A stretch of DNA of 64,000 nucleotides from Rickettsiales bacterium (lineage in GTDB: Bacteria; Pseudomonadota; Alphaproteobacteria; Rickettsiales; JABCZZ01), in contig DASTXE010000001.1 of the NCBI GenBank assembly GCA_035765535.1, positions 380,025 through 444,024 on the forward strand, read 5' to 3'. The translations under genes were made by a program, and so were the position numbers. The notes under the pieces were generated by a model. The model was not told the DNA's origin, did not search any database, and saw only the letters and a program-made list of their open reading frames with translations. Every line of letters begins with the position of its first letter. Position 1 is the first letter of the stretch. Of the stretch, positions 1-9,161 are shown in pieces.

Positions 1-1166
1 TGTATGCCAACGTTCGCCCCTGTGTCTGTTATCATCCATTCGTTAAAACCAATCATCCGAAGATGGATCTGGTTATCGTGCGTGAGAACGAAGAAGATCT
101 TTACGCAGGCATGGAATATCAGCTCACGCATGATGCCGTGCATTCGGTGAAGCTGATCACCCGTTCAGGCAGCGAGCGCATCATCCGTTATGCGTTCGAA
201 TATGCCGTGCAGAACGGTCGCAAAAAAGTGACCTGCATGTCCAAGGACAATATCATGAAGATTGCCGACGGCATGTTCCACAAGATATTTAACATGGTAG
301 GCGAGGAATATCCGCAGATCGAGAAGGAACATTACATCATCGACATCGGCACGGCACGCATCGCAAGCGCGCCGGAACGCTTTGATGTAATCGTAACGGA
401 AAATCTCTACGGCGACATTATTTCAGACGTGGCGGCAGATGTCTCCGGTTCGGTGGGGCTTGCGGGCTCGTCGAACGTGGGCAATAGCTTCGCCATGTTT
501 GAGGCGATCCATGGTTCTGCACCGGATATCGCAGGCAAGGATATTGCAAACCCTTCCGGGCTGCTCAATGCCGCCATTATGATGCTCGTGCATATAGGCC
601 AGCCGGAAGTGGCTTCGCTGGTGCATAATGCCTGGGCTGTAACAATCGAATCCGGTATTCACACAGCGGATATTTTCAATCCCACCAGCAAGCGCAAGGT
701 CGGTACGCGTGAATTCGCCCAGGCCGTGATCTCGCATCTGGGAGAATCTCCCCGGGCGCTTAAGGCGGCAAAATTCCATGCGCCGTCAAAAACGCAGCCA
801 GCTCATCAGGAAAAGCTGCTGAGTGCTGAGGAAAAACGTACGCTGACCGGGGTGGATGTCTTTATCCACTGGACCGGCGACATAGATATTGCGGCTAAGA
901 AGCTGAAAGAACTGGCAGCAGGCTCGGGCCTCGATCTGCATAATATCGCAAACAAAGGTTTAAAAGTATGGCCGGATTACGTCCCGGGCATGAACCTGAC
1001 GGATCAGTTCAACTGTCGCTTCAAGAAAACCGGTGAGATGCTGCAGCATAAGGATGTGGCTGCATTACTCGCCAAAATCGCCGCAAGCGACATAGAATTC
1101 CTCAAGATTGAGAATCTTTATGAATATGGCGCTTGGCTCGGCTATACGCTGGGACAGGGCGAATAA
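1..1166 (+). CDS. icd: NADP-type isocitrate dehydrogenase, 5' truncated by window edge
   Basis: Oxidative decarboxylation of isocitrate to 2-oxoglutarate in the TCA cycle, cytoplasmic. The frame is open from the window edge (first full codon at base 3), so the first ATG at 63 is internal. The visible part has the MDLVIVRENEEDLYAG segment, the nucleotide-binding ENLYGDIISDVAA region and the EAIHGSAPDIAGKDIANP motif of the isocitrate/isopropylmalate dehydrogenase family. About 130 residues follow the catalytic core, as in the long IDH form known from Rickettsia and Thermus. Roughly the first 100 residues lie outside the window. Identification is firm; cofactor preference is inferred from family type. 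Confidence 0.93.
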   Translation, partial: YANVRPCVCYHPFVKTNHPKMDLVIVRENEEDLYAGMEYQLTHDAVHSVKLITRSGSERIIRYAFEYAVQNGRKKVTCMSKDNIMKIADGMFHKIFNMVGEEYPQIEKEHYIIDIGTARIASAPERFDVIVTENLYGDIISDVAADVSGSVGLAGSSNVGNSFAMFEAIHGSAPDIAGKDIANPSGLLNAAIMMLVHIGQPEVASLVHNAWAVTIESGIHTADIFNPTSKRKVGTREFAQAVISHLGESPRALKAAKFHAPSKTQPAHQEKLLSAEEKRTLTGVDVFIHWTGDIDIAAKKLKELAAGSGLDLHNIANKGLKVWPDYVPGMNLTDQFNCRFKKTGEMLQHKDVAALLAKIAASDIEFLKIENLYEYGAWLGYTLGQGE

Positions 1167-1274
1167 TTCCCCTAAATATATAGAAAAAGGGCAGAAACCG
1201 CATCTTGAAAGGTGGGGAATGTAGCGATACGGCTTGTGTTTGTGCCGCAAATAGCTACAATCCCTCAAAATAAA

Positions 1275-1289
1275 AAGGAGCAGCTTATT
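1275..1289 (+). promoter_or_regulatory. Strong ribosome binding site before a possible ATT start of dxs
   Basis: AAGGAG at 1275-1280 is followed by a six-base spacer and ATT at 1287. No ATG, GTG or TTG lies at a normal distance in the dxs frame. This is the best match to a ribosome binding site near the gene, so ATT is the likely initiation codon. Rare ATT starts are known for infC and pcnB in enterics. That it applies here is inference. Confidence 0.5.
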
Positions 1290-3191
1290 AATACCCCGCT
1301 TTTGGATAAGGTGAAGGACCCCGCCGACATCAGGAACTTTTCCCTGGAACAGCTTAAGCAGCTGGCCGACGAAGTGCGTGCGGAAACGATAGAAGCCGTT
1401 TCCGTCACAGGGGGGCATTTAGGGGCTGGACTCGGTGTAGTAGAGTTGACGATTGCCCTGCACCATACGTTTAATACACCGGAAGATCGCCTTATCTGGG
1501 ACGTAGGTCATCAGACCTATCCGCATAAGATCCTGACCGGCCGCCGTGATCGCATCCGTACGCTACGCCAGCCTGGCGGACTTTCCGGATTCTGCAAACG
1601 TGATGAAAGCCCTTATGATGCATTTGGAGCGGGTCATAGCTCGACCTCCATTTCCGCTGCGCTCGGCATGGCTGCCGCGCGTGACTTCTCTGGCAAGCAC
1701 AATGAAGTGATCGCCGTGATTGGCGACGGAGCCATGAGCGCAGGCATGGCGTTCGAAGCGCTGAACAATGCCGGAAGCCTGGGCAAGCGCCTTATCGTTA
1801 TCCTGAATGACAATGATATGTCCATTGCGCCGCCGGTCGGAGCGATGAGCGCCTATCTTTCACGTATTATTTCTTCTCATCCTTATCGCAGTTTCCGCCA
1901 TATCGCCAAAAACGTCGCTGGAAAGTTTCCCGCGCCGCTGATGCGTGCGGCAAAGAACGCAGAAAAATACATGCGTGGTATGGCAACCGGTGGAACATTG
2001 TTTGAGGAACTCGGGTTTTATTACGTAGGACCTGTGGACGGCCATAATCTGGAGCAGTTGCTACCGGTTTTGAGAAACATAAAGGCGGAAAAAGACAGCG
2101 GCCCCGTACTGCTTCATGTTGTAACGCACAAAGGCTATGGATATGGCCCTGCGGAAGAATCCGACGATAAATACCATGGCGTCAGTAAGTTCGATGTGGC
2201 CACGGGCGAGCAGAAGAAAGCGACAGCTTCGGCCCCGTCCTATACGGAAGTATTCGCTCACGCGCTGATCGATCAGGCGAAGAAAGACGCTAAAGTCGTC
2301 GCCATTACCGCCGCCATGCCTTCCGGCACAGGGCTGGATCTGTTTGAAAAGTCATTCCCGGACCGCATGTTCGACGTAGGTATCGCTGAACAGCATGCGG
2401 TAACCTTTGCTGCCGGGCTGGCTGCGGAAGGCTATAAGCCTTTTGCCACGATCTATTCCACCTTTTTGCAGCGCGCATTCGACCAGGTTGTGCATGACGT
2501 AGCGGTGCAAAGTCTGCCAGTACGCTTCGCAATCGACCGCGCAGGGCTTGTCGGTGCGGATGGCGCAACTCATGCCGGAACATTCGACATCGCCTACCTG
2601 ACCATGCTGCCTAATTTCGTGGTCATGGCCCCTGCGGATGAAGCTGAACTGACACATATGGTGGCAACGGCTGCCACAATTGATGATAAACCCAGCGCTG
2701 TGCGTTATCCGCGTGGAAACGGCACGGGAGTAGCCTTGCCGAAAGAGCCGGAAATACTGGAAATCGGCAAGGGCAGGGTATTGCGCAAAGGAAGGGAAGT
2801 GGCGTTGCTCTCACTCGGAACGCGCCTTCAGGAATGCATGAAAGCAGCAGACGAGCTGGAAAAGCAGGGTATCTCTGTCACGGTGGCGGATGCACGCTTT
2901 GCCAAACCGCTGGATACGGAACTGGTAACACAGTTGATGACTTCACACAGCCTGCTCGTGACGGTGGAAGAAGGCAACTCCGGTGGTTTCGGTGCCCATG
3001 TGCTGGAATTCGCTTCCGGGATGGGGTTGCTGGAAAATTGCCGCATACGCGCGCTGTATCTGCCGGATATGTTCATCGAGCAGGGTATTCCGCAGCAGCA
3101 ATATGAGGAAGCAGGGCTCAATGCTGGCGGCATTGTCCGCACGGTGCAGGAAATACTGCAGCCTTCCACGAAGGCAAGACTGATCTCCTGA
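1287..3191 (+). CDS. dxs: 1-deoxy-D-xylulose-5-phosphate synthase
   Basis: Thiamine-diphosphate enzyme joining pyruvate and glyceraldehyde 3-phosphate, the first step of the MEP isoprenoid pathway. Visible are the [15 protein letters not shown] segment, the ThDP/Mg motif starting [15 protein letters not shown], and the transketolase central part with [13 protein letters not shown]. The start is a puzzle. An in-frame GTG at 1212 would add 25 residues unlike the family. Family N-termini of the form M-x-TPLLD match a start at ATT 1287, which has AAGGAG at 1275-1280 six bases upstream. A TTG at 1302 is too far from that site. tsaD begins one base after the stop, so the two are probably co-transcribed. 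Confidence 0.95.
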   Translation: MNTPLLDKVKDPADIRNFSLEQLKQLADEVRAETIEAVSVTGGHLGAGLGVVELTIALHHTFNTPEDRLIWDVGHQTYPHKILTGRRDRIRTLRQPGGLSGFCKRDESPYDAFGAGHSSTSISAALGMAAARDFSGKHNEVIAVIGDGAMSAGMAFEALNNAGSLGKRLIVILNDNDMSIAPPVGAMSAYLSRIISSHPYRSFRHIAKNVAGKFPAPLMRAAKNAEKYMRGMATGGTLFEELGFYYVGPVDGHNLEQLLPVLRNIKAEKDSGPVLLHVVTHKGYGYGPAEESDDKYHGVSKFDVATGEQKKATASAPSYTEVFAHALIDQAKKDAKVVAITAAMPSGTGLDLFEKSFPDRMFDVGIAEQHAVTFAAGLAAEGYKPFATIYSTFLQRAFDQVVHDVAVQSLPVRFAIDRAGLVGADGATHAGTFDIAYLTMLPNFVVMAPADEAELTHMVATAATIDDKPSAVRYPRGNGTGVALPKEPEILEIGKGRVLRKGREVALLSLGTRLQECMKAADELEKQGISVTVADARFAKPLDTELVTQLMTSHSLLVTVEEGNSGGFGAHVLEFASGMGLLENCRIRALYLPDMFIEQGIPQQQYEEAGLNAGGIVRTVQEILQPSTKARLIS

Positions 3192-3192
3192 T

Positions 3193-4212
3193 ATGATCGT
3201 GCTGGGCATAGAGTCAAGCTGCGACGAAACGGCCGCCGCGCTTGTAACGGAAGATCGCCGCATTTTATCCAGCGTCATCCTCTCGCAGACAACCGATCAT
3301 GCTCCTTACGGCGGCGTAGTGCCGGAAATCGCCGCGCGCTCCCATATCACGCATATCGATAAAGTAGTGCAGCAGGCATTCGCAGAAGCCGGTTGCAGCT
3401 TTGCGGATGTGGATGCCATTGCTGCAACCACCGGGCCCGGCCTGATCGGCGGTGTCATTGTCGGTACAATGGCCGGAAAAGCATTTGCATCTGCGTTGAA
3501 TAAGCCGTTTATAGCCGTCAATCACCTGGAAGGCCATGCGCTGACGGCGAGGCTGACCGATGCTGTGGAATTTCCTTACCTTCTGCTGCTGGTTTCCGGC
3601 GGGCATTGTCAGGTGCTGGTGGTCAAAGGAGTAGGGCAATATGAGAAACTCGGCGGCACGCTGGATGATGCGCTGGGCGAAGCGTTCGACAAAGTGGCAA
3701 AGCTCTTAGGGCTCGGCTATCCCGGCGGACCTCAGGTGGAAGAACGGGCGAAATCTGGCAACCCAAAGCGTTTCAGCTTTCCGCTACCGCTAAAAGGACG
3801 CGAAGGTTGCGACTTTTCATTCTCCGGTCTGAAGACGGCAGTCAGGCTGGCCATCCAGGAACTGGGAACGCTCACCGGGCAGGACATTGCCGATATCTGC
3901 GCGTCCTTTCAATATAGCGCAGGCGAAGTGCTGAAAGATCGCATGCGCAATGCGTTTGTCTCTTTTGCAGCGCAATTTGCGGCCCGGACACTCGTCGTGG
4001 CGGGGGGCGTTGCCGCCAATCGCTATTTGCGTGATGTGCTTGAATCCATAGCCGCGAAGCATGGCTTCACTTTGACTGCACCGCCATTGAAACTTTGCAC
4101 GGACAATGCCGCCATGATAGCATGGGCCGGAATCGAGCGGCTGAAGCTCGGGCAGATGGATTCGCTGGAAACAGAGCCGCGCGCACGCTGGCCATTGACG
4201 GAGCTGCAATGA
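3193..4212 (+). CDS. tsaD: tRNA N6-adenosine threonylcarbamoyltransferase TsaD
   Basis: Transfers threonylcarbamoyl to A37 of ANN-decoding tRNAs, with TsaB and TsaE in the known bacterial complex. The 339-residue product starts [18 protein letters not shown] and has the metal-binding HxxxH motif as [13 protein letters not shown] (about residue 115), the ATP-binding VSGGHCQ segment, and late [13 protein letters not shown] and [11 protein letters not shown] motifs. Length is normal. It starts just after dxs and its TGA overlaps the ATG of the channel gene (ATGA at 4209-4212), suggesting translational coupling. Confidence 0.97.
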   Translation: MIVLGIESSCDETAAALVTEDRRILSSVILSQTTDHAPYGGVVPEIAARSHITHIDKVVQQAFAEAGCSFADVDAIAATTGPGLIGGVIVGTMAGKAFASALNKPFIAVNHLEGHALTARLTDAVEFPYLLLLVSGGHCQVLVVKGVGQYEKLGGTLDDALGEAFDKVAKLLGLGYPGGPQVEERAKSGNPKRFSFPLPLKGREGCDFSFSGLKTAVRLAIQELGTLTGQDIADICASFQYSAGEVLKDRMRNAFVSFAAQFAARTLVVAGGVAANRYLRDVLESIAAKHGFTLTAPPLKLCTDNAAMIAWAGIERLKLGQMDSLETEPRARWPLTELQ

Positions 4213-5117
4213 AAAAACATGAAACATTGCCTAATGGGAATGGCAATAACCGGCGTAGAAGGCTTGTCAGCCGCAACAGAAAAGAGCGCCTCCGCGCTAT
4301 TGCCATCGGCAAGCGGCATGACTGGTTCAGCGATATGTATGCGCGGCTGCTGGATGTCTCCTGGGCGACGCTCGCCATCATCATTGTCCTTATATATCTC
4401 TCTGTAAACCTGGCCTTTACGTTCTTCTACCTATCCATCGGCAATGGGATTGAAAACGCGAAGCCCGGCTCGTTTGCCGATGCATTCTTTTTCAGTGTGC
4501 AGACGCTCGCCACAATCGGTTACGGGAAGATGTCGCCTGTGGGAATCATGGCCAATACGCTGGTCACGGTAGAGGCGTTTTTCGGCTTCTGCTTCATTGC
4601 CATCGTCACGGGCTTGTTATTTACAAAATTTTCGCGCCCCACAGCGCGCCTCCTATTCAGTAACGTCGCTGTCATCGCGCCCTATAACGGTGTGCCGCAT
4701 TTGATGCTGCGCCTTGCAAACCAGCGCGGTAATCGGATTGTGGATGCCAATGCCCGCATGACGATGCTGCGCACGGAGACCTCGCAGGAAGGCCAGATGA
4801 TGCGCCGTTTTTACGATCTGAAGCTGACGCGCACCATGATTCCTATTCTGCAATTAACCTGGACGCTGATGCACCCGATTGACGAAAACAGTCCGCTCCA
4901 TAACATCACATCCCAGAAACTGGAAGATGAAGAGGTGGAAATTATCGTCTCCATCGGCGGGCTGGATGAGACGCTTTCCCAAACTGTGCACGCACGCTAT
5001 TCTTACGTGTGCGATGAAATAAAATGCAACGAAAGATTCGTAGATATCTTACGGCTTCTGGATAATGGCGGCGTAGAGATTAACTACGCGCTATTCCATC
5101 AGACCATTCCGGTATAA
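4209..5117 (+). CDS. KirBac-type inward-rectifier potassium channel
   Basis: A 302-residue membrane protein of the bacterial Kir family. Order: basic N-terminus, outer helix ([19 protein letters not shown]), pore helix with selectivity filter [10 protein letters not shown], inner helix ([19 protein letters not shown]), then a C-terminal beta-rich cytoplasmic domain of about 190 residues. The TIGYG filter shows potassium selectivity. An ATG at 4095 in the same frame exists, but it is inside tsaD. The start at 4209 overlaps the tsaD stop and directly gives the basic N-terminus. The physiological role in bacteria is poorly known; association with tsaD looks purely positional. Confidence 0.92.
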   Translation: MKKHETLPNGNGNNRRRRLVSRNRKERLRAIAIGKRHDWFSDMYARLLDVSWATLAIIIVLIYLSVNLAFTFFYLSIGNGIENAKPGSFADAFFFSVQTLATIGYGKMSPVGIMANTLVTVEAFFGFCFIAIVTGLLFTKFSRPTARLLFSNVAVIAPYNGVPHLMLRLANQRGNRIVDANARMTMLRTETSQEGQMMRRFYDLKLTRTMIPILQLTWTLMHPIDENSPLHNITSQKLEDEEVEIIVSIGGLDETLSQTVHARYSYVCDEIKCNERFVDILRLLDNGGVEINYALFHQTIPV

Positions 5118-5121
5118 ACCG

Positions 5122-5742
5122 CTACTCTGGGCGATATTTCCTGTAGAGGCGCAGTACCAGCAAGGTCACGATAAAGGAGAGAATCAGGGTGCCCGTAACG
5201 TCGGACGGGAAATGAACACCGAGCGCAATACGTGAAACAGCAATTCCGAGCACAAGGGCGATTCCCGCAATCTTGCTAAAGCCATTCAGCCTCGACCAGA
5301 ATACTACCAGCATCAGCATGGCAAAGCCGGAGTGACCGCTGGGAAAACTCACGAAGGGCTCTTCTTTCTGGCGAATGCTGTCTTTGATAAAGACCGTGCC
5401 TTCCGGCAGGTATGCGAATGGTCGGGGCAGGGAAAGCAAGTGTTTCAGCCCTGTTACCCAAACAAGATAAACCACATAGCACAGCACCAGCGAAATAACC
5501 AGGTGCCTTGCCTGTTTGATATACACCGTATAAGCTTCCGCTCCCTGCAGCGCCCTCACATTCTTAGCGCGCAAGGCCAGCCAGCCAACAATCAACAACA
5601 GATAAAGCGGAAAAAGCTTATAATTTCCAAGTGCCGAAAGCGCCTGCATGGCGCTCTGGAAACCTGCATTCTGGATGTTATTGATAGCATGAAAAATCTG
5701 GACGTTCAGGCTGTCGGGAGCATAAAGAATCGAAGGAAGCAT
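5122..5742 (-). CDS. PAP2-family membrane phosphatase
   Basis: Integral membrane phosphatase of the PgpB/PAP2 superfamily, 206 residues with about five or six membrane segments. The three-part phosphatase signature is visible: KHLLSLPRPF (K-x6-RP type), FPSGHSGFAM, and SRIALGVHFPSDV with the catalytic histidine. Likely substrates are lipid phosphates such as undecaprenyl pyrophosphate or phosphatidylglycerol phosphate; the sequence does not decide which. It follows fliP by 37 bases on the same strand and may be read from the flagellar transcript. It meets the channel gene tail to tail with four bases between. Confidence 0.85.
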   Translation of the reverse strand: MLPSILYAPDSLNVQIFHAINNIQNAGFQSAMQALSALGNYKLFPLYLLLIVGWLALRAKNVRALQGAEAYTVYIKQARHLVISLVLCYVVYLVWVTGLKHLLSLPRPFAYLPEGTVFIKDSIRQKEEPFVSFPSGHSGFAMLMLVVFWSRLNGFSKIAGIALVLGIAVSRIALGVHFPSDVTGTLILSFIVTLLVLRLYRKYRPE

Positions 5743-5779
5743 AGTAACCTTGCAAGAGAGTTAAGGAGAAACGCTGATA

Positions 5780-6568
5780 CTACATCCCGAAGCTTCGCAC
5801 AAGGCTGCCGCTGAGGCTGTACCAACCGTCGACAATCACAAAGAAAATCAGCTTGAAGGGCAGAGAAATCAGCACGGGCGGAAGCATCATCATGCCCATG
5901 GCCATCAGGGTTGAGGCGACCAGCATGTCGATAATCAGAAACGGCAGATAGACAAGGAAGCCGATCTCGAACGCACGCTTAAGTTCCCCGATCATGAAGG
6001 CCGGAATCAGGATGCGGTAAGGCGTGTCAGCCGGTGTAGCGATTTTAATGCCCGGGGACATATCGATAAACAGACGCAGATCCTTTTCGCGCACATTGCG
6101 CATCATGAAATCATGAAACGGCGCACTGGTCTTTTCAATAGCGTCTCTTTCGGAAATCTGGCCGTTTACCAGCGGTTCGATACCATCCGTATATGCCTTT
6201 TGTAAAACCGGAGACATAATGAAAAACGTGAGGAACAGCGCAAGGCTGATAAGCACCTGGTTCGGCGGCGTCTGCTGAAGGCCAAGTGCAGTGCGCAGCA
6301 GGGAAAGCACGATGATAATACGCGTGAACGACGTCACCATCATGATGATGGAGGGCGCAAGCGGAATGATCGTCATCAACACCACGAGTTCGATCAGGCG
6401 CGAGGTGACGGAACTGTCGCCATCGCCGATCGCACCCGCATTATTGCCCAGATCAAGCGTCAGTTTCTGTGCCATTGCATCCACCGGCAGCATGAACAGG
6501 ACAAGCGCGAACAAGCCCGTAAACACCATGCCCCAGCTCAGCAGATTCTTTTTATGTTGTCGTGTCAT
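5780..6568 (-). CDS. fliP: Flagellar export-gate protein FliP
   Basis: Core membrane component of the flagellar type III export gate with FliQ and FliR. The 262-residue product has an N-terminal signal-like helix ending in VDAMAQ, then the family segments SLLRTALGLQQTPPNQVLISLALFLTFF and GFLVYLPFLIIDMLVAS, and the C-terminal MGMMMLPPVLISLPFKL. Its ATG overlaps the fliO stop (ATGA), as is common for fliO-fliP. fliQ and fliR are not beside it here. Confidence 0.97.
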   Translation of the reverse strand: MTRQHKKNLLSWGMVFTGLFALVLFMLPVDAMAQKLTLDLGNNAGAIGDGDSSVTSRLIELVVLMTIIPLAPSIIMMVTSFTRIIIVLSLLRTALGLQQTPPNQVLISLALFLTFFIMSPVLQKAYTDGIEPLVNGQISERDAIEKTSAPFHDFMMRNVREKDLRLFIDMSPGIKIATPADTPYRILIPAFMIGELKRAFEIGFLVYLPFLIIDMLVASTLMAMGMMMLPPVLISLPFKLIFFVIVDGWYSLSGSLVRSFGM

Positions 6569-6846
6569 GCAGGTTCCTTTTGCGCATGCGATTCGATCAG
6601 CAAGTCACCCGATGCACCGAGCAGCAGCAGATGCTCCTGTTCGCCGCATTTAACCAGCACAAGCCTGCGTTTGGGGTCCAGATAAAGTGTTTCGCTTACG
6701 GAGAGTCTTTTATCCTGAGCATTATTGCCGGTCAGTCTTTTATCCAATCCGGTTTTTCGCAGGAGCGCAGCCAGCAGGAAGATCAGTCCCGCCACGAAGG
6801 CAAGCGCCAGTATGGCCCGCAGATAGGTGAAAGCATCACTCTCCAT
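6565..6846 (-). CDS. fliO: Flagellar biosynthesis protein FliO
   Basis: Small single-span membrane protein assisting FliP assembly. The product of about 93 residues starts MESDAFTYLRAILALAFVAG, has one membrane helix (residues 6-26), then a compact cytoplasmic part with RLSVSETLYLDPKRRLVLVKCGEQEHLLLLG, the typical FliO beta-rich core. A longer frame reaches 6978, but that part overlaps the upstream gene; ATG at 6846 or 6852 overlaps only the upstream stop. The assignment rests on this core and the position before fliP. Confidence 0.88.
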   Translation of the reverse strand: MESDAFTYLRAILALAFVAGLIFLLAALLRKTGLDKRLTGNNAQDKRLSVSETLYLDPKRRLVLVKCGEQEHLLLLGASGDLLIESHAQKEPA

Positions 6847-7195
6847 CGTCATCCTGCGGTATGATTTTCTTTGGCGTAATGCCGTCGGAAGTCTGGTAGG
6901 CGACGTTAGCTTTGCGTATGCGCTCCATTCTGCCCAGTTCCGTCTGCACGGAATCGCGTGCGGCAACCAGTTCTTCACCCAGCAGCGTTACCTGTTCCAT
7001 CAGGGCGTTCAGGTCTTCCCGGTGCTGCAGCCCTTCTTCCATCGGCAGCGCGGCGATAGATTGGCAATAAGCACGCACGCTGTTTTCCACGCCGGAAAGG
7101 TCCACATTGCCCTTACGCAGATTCTCCCTGCATTCGGCGACCAGATCGAACGTGGCTTTTTTTAGGGTTTCAGGGGGGAGATATTCTACGCTCAT
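6836..7195 (-). CDS. Small helical protein in the flagellar operon, possible export chaperone
   Basis: A 119-residue soluble protein predicted to be nearly all helix, with heptad-like segments around ALMEQVTLLGEELVAARDSVQTELGRMERIRKA (described by its two halves at residues 63-97). I cannot assign it to a family by motif. Its size, helicity and place between an FlhB-domain gene and fliO fit FlgN/FliT-type chaperones. That is inference from context. It overlaps its neighbours by a few bases on both sides, so it is clearly part of the operon. Confidence 0.7.
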   Translation of the reverse strand: MSVEYLPPETLKKATFDLVAECRENLRKGNVDLSGVENSVRAYCQSIAALPMEEGLQHREDLNALMEQVTLLGEELVAARDSVQTELGRMERIRKANVAYQTSDGITPKKIIPQDDDGE

Positions 7196-7497
7196 TTCGC
7201 TGCCTTTTTAATGTTTTTCGCTTTGGCGTTGCTGCGGTAGACATAGTTCAGGATTTCAGCCACGGCGGCATAGGCTTCAATCGGAATAATCGTATCGAGA
7301 TCAAGCTTGGAAAGTATTTCTACCAGCCCAGCATCTTCATGGATGGTAATGCCATGCTCCTGTGCGATCTTGATAATCTGCTCGGCGATTAACCCCTGTC
7401 CTTTCGCGGCTACCCTCGGAGCATGCTCTTTTTCAGGCTCGTATTTTAGGGCGACTGCAACCGGCTTTTTTTCTTTTTTGTCTGTTTCATCCGCCAT
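7192..7497 (-). CDS. FlhB C-terminal-domain protein
   Basis: A 101-residue soluble protein matching only the cytoplasmic domain of FlhB/YscU switch proteins: VAVALKYEPEKEHAPRVAAKG, then EQIIKIAQEHGITIHEDAGLVEIL and VAEILNYVYR. The membrane part and the NPTH autocleavage motif are absent. Stand-alone FlhB-like proteins of this kind occur in flagellar operons of several bacteria, where they can partly replace the FlhB C-domain. The downstream gene overlaps its stop (ATGA). A lysine-rich tail ends the protein. Confidence 0.85.
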   Translation of the reverse strand: MADETDKKEKKPVAVALKYEPEKEHAPRVAAKGQGLIAEQIIKIAQEHGITIHEDAGLVEILSKLDLDTIIPIEAYAAVAEILNYVYRSNAKAKNIKKAAK

Positions 7498-7515
7498 GAT
7501 TGATCCTTAATGTGC

Positions 7516-7755
7516 TTATTCTTTCAGATCAATATCAAAGTCGAAATCCCCCTCCATGCCACCTGTATCGCCGGATCTGGAAGCGGCAAGGTTTTGCTCC
7601 ATGATGCGGTCATGAAGCTCTTTGCGCATGATGGTGGCTTCGGGAGGGAAATTGAAACCGATCTTTACCGAACGCCCCTTCACCTCAACGACAGTCAGTT
7701 CTATCGTGTTGTTGATGATGACCGATTCTCCGATTTTGCGTGTGAGATAGAGCAC
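7516..7755 (-). CDS. csrA: Carbon storage regulator CsrA
   Basis: RNA-binding post-transcriptional regulator, 79 residues. The N-terminus MLYLTRKIGESVIINN and the VEVKGRSVKIGFNFPPEATIMRKEL segment carry the family beta strands and the basic residues that contact GGA motifs in target RNAs. It heads the operon leading to the FlhB-domain gene, the helical protein, fliO and fliP, so a role in controlling flagellar mRNA is likely. Residues 62-79 form an acidic tail longer than in enteric CsrA. Confidence 0.93.
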   Translation of the reverse strand: MLYLTRKIGESVIINNTIELTVVEVKGRSVKIGFNFPPEATIMRKELHDRIMEQNLAASRSGDTGGMEGDFDFDIDLKE

Positions 7756-7928
7756 TTAACCGATTTCCATGTTGTAAACCATTTGCGCCCACTGTTGCCA
7801 TGCACGGCTGCAGTGAAATTATCAACCTTCTTATACTAAAATAGTTGCAAATACCATACTGCTAATATGAAAAACATGCCCGATTATGCTTTTTGTGCTT
7901 TTTTACTGGCCAAGCGTGTCTAAGATTC

Positions 7929-7934
7929 TATAAT
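7929..7934 (+). promoter_or_regulatory. Possible -10 element upstream of flgB
   Basis: A perfect TATAAT lies about 45 bases before the flgB start in the divergent gap between csrA and flgB. No convincing -35 hexamer is found at 16-18 bases upstream, and no sigma-28 or sigma-54 site was recognised in the gap. This is a weak call. Confidence 0.25.
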
Positions 7935-7979
7935 TACAAACGGATTATCGCATGCTGAAACAGCAGAAGAGGAATGCGG

Positions 7980-8387
7980 ATGGCGGCCCTTAATCTTACG
8001 GACATGGTCCAGGTGAAAATGCACTATGATGCCGAACGGCAGAAGGTGCTGGCGCAGAATATTGCGAGCAAGGGCATTCCGGGCTACAAGGCGCAGGATC
8101 TGGTTCCCTTGGACTTCAGCAATGTCCTGAAATCGCAGACCAGCAAGGTGAATCTCGCAACCACCAGCGCCATGCATTTAGCGGGCGGCACATCTTACAC
8201 ACCTAAGTTCCTGACAGTAACGGAAAGTAACCCGTTCGATATGACATCGACCGGAAATACGGTGGTGACTGAAGAACAGATGATGAAAGTGGCACAGAAT
8301 TCGCTTGATTATCAAATGTCGACGAATCTGTACAAGAAGATCAACAATCTTTTCAAGGAAGCGCTGGGACTTCAGCCTTCAGCATAA
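7980..8387 (+). CDS. flgB: Flagellar proximal rod protein FlgB
   Basis: Structural subunit of the proximal flagellar rod, exported by the flagellar type III system. The N-terminus includes MHYDAERQKVLAQNIASKGIPGYKAQDL, matching the rod-protein family ANxANxxTPGYK pattern in altered form (ASKGIPGYK). The C-terminus LDYQMSTNLYKKINNLFKEALG fits the coiled-coil end of rod proteins. ATG 7974 is also in frame, but ATG 7980 is six bases after AGAGGA (7968-7973) and is preferred. First gene of a rod operon with flgC and fliE. Confidence 0.94.
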   Translation: MAALNLTDMVQVKMHYDAERQKVLAQNIASKGIPGYKAQDLVPLDFSNVLKSQTSKVNLATTSAMHLAGGTSYTPKFLTVTESNPFDMTSTGNTVVTEEQMMKVAQNSLDYQMSTNLYKKINNLFKEALGLQPSA

Positions 8388-8417
8388 CGCGGTTCTTAGG
8401 CGCACGGGAGAGAAAAT

Positions 8418-8828
8418 ATGGGTGGAATAACAGATGCTTTCTTTATCGCCGGGGCGGGTATGCACGCGCAGGGCGACCGTCTGCGTGTGGTCGCGGAAAA
8501 TATTGCCAACGTCGATTCCACGGGCGATACGCCCGGTGCAATTCCCTACCAGCGCCGCACGATCACCTTCCGCAATGTGCTGGACGAACAATTAGGGATC
8601 GATAAAGTTGTGACGTCCGGTTATGGCGTGGATAAAGCGCCTTTTAAGAAGAAATATGAACCCGGCAATCCGGCAGCGGACAAGCAGGGATATGTGCTTT
8701 ACCCGAACGTGGATTCGATGGTAGAACTGGTGGACATGCACGAGGCACAGCGCGACTATGAAGCGGATCTGAACGTGATCGACGTTTCAAAAAGCATGAT
8801 TTCACAAACCCTTGGATTATTGAAGTAA
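8418..8828 (+). CDS. flgC: Flagellar proximal rod protein FlgC
   Basis: Rod subunit of 136 residues. The N-terminal AGAGMHAQGDRLRVVAENIANVDSTG carries the flagellar rod/hook signature, and the C-terminal MVELVDMHEAQRDYEADLNVIDVSKSMISQTLGLLK matches the FlgC end (usual NPYVxLxxEMxEMIxAxRxYqANxxx). GGGAGAG lies six bases before the ATG. It is 30 bases after flgB and 7 before fliE. Confidence 0.96.
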   Translation: MGGITDAFFIAGAGMHAQGDRLRVVAENIANVDSTGDTPGAIPYQRRTITFRNVLDEQLGIDKVVTSGYGVDKAPFKKKYEPGNPAADKQGYVLYPNVDSMVELVDMHEAQRDYEADLNVIDVSKSMISQTLGLLK

Positions 8829-8835
8829 TTGAATT

Positions 8836-9150
8836 ATGGATATTAAGGCAGCAGCATCGGCTTATAATCAGGTTGCAAATATCGCGCAGAATAATCCTGT
8901 AGCGGACAATATCCCTGCGTCCGAGACTTCAGGCCCCTCCTTCGCCGATCTCGTCAATGATGCGCTGGTCAGAACCGTGGATACGGGCCGCAAGGCAGAA
9001 GACGTCAGCACATTAGCCATGATGGGTAAAGCCGATATAACCGATCTTGCTACTTCTGTTAGCAAAGCGGAACTCGCGCTGAACACGGTGGTCGCCATCC
9101 GTGATAAGGTGATCAGCGCCTATCAGCAGATCATGCAGATGTCGATTTAA
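8836..9150 (+). CDS. fliE: Flagellar hook-basal body protein FliE
   Basis: Small adaptor that joins the MS ring and export gate to the rod. The 104-residue product has [23 protein letters not shown] and ends [28 protein letters not shown] (given in two parts), close to the family end ...VVxVRNKVVxAYQEIMRMPV. Length and position after flgC are typical. Confidence 0.96.
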   Translation: MDIKAAASAYNQVANIAQNNPVADNIPASETSGPSFADLVNDALVRTVDTGRKAEDVSTLAMMGKADITDLATSVSKAELALNTVVAIRDKVISAYQQIMQMSI

Positions 9151-9161
9151 GAAAGCCTCCA

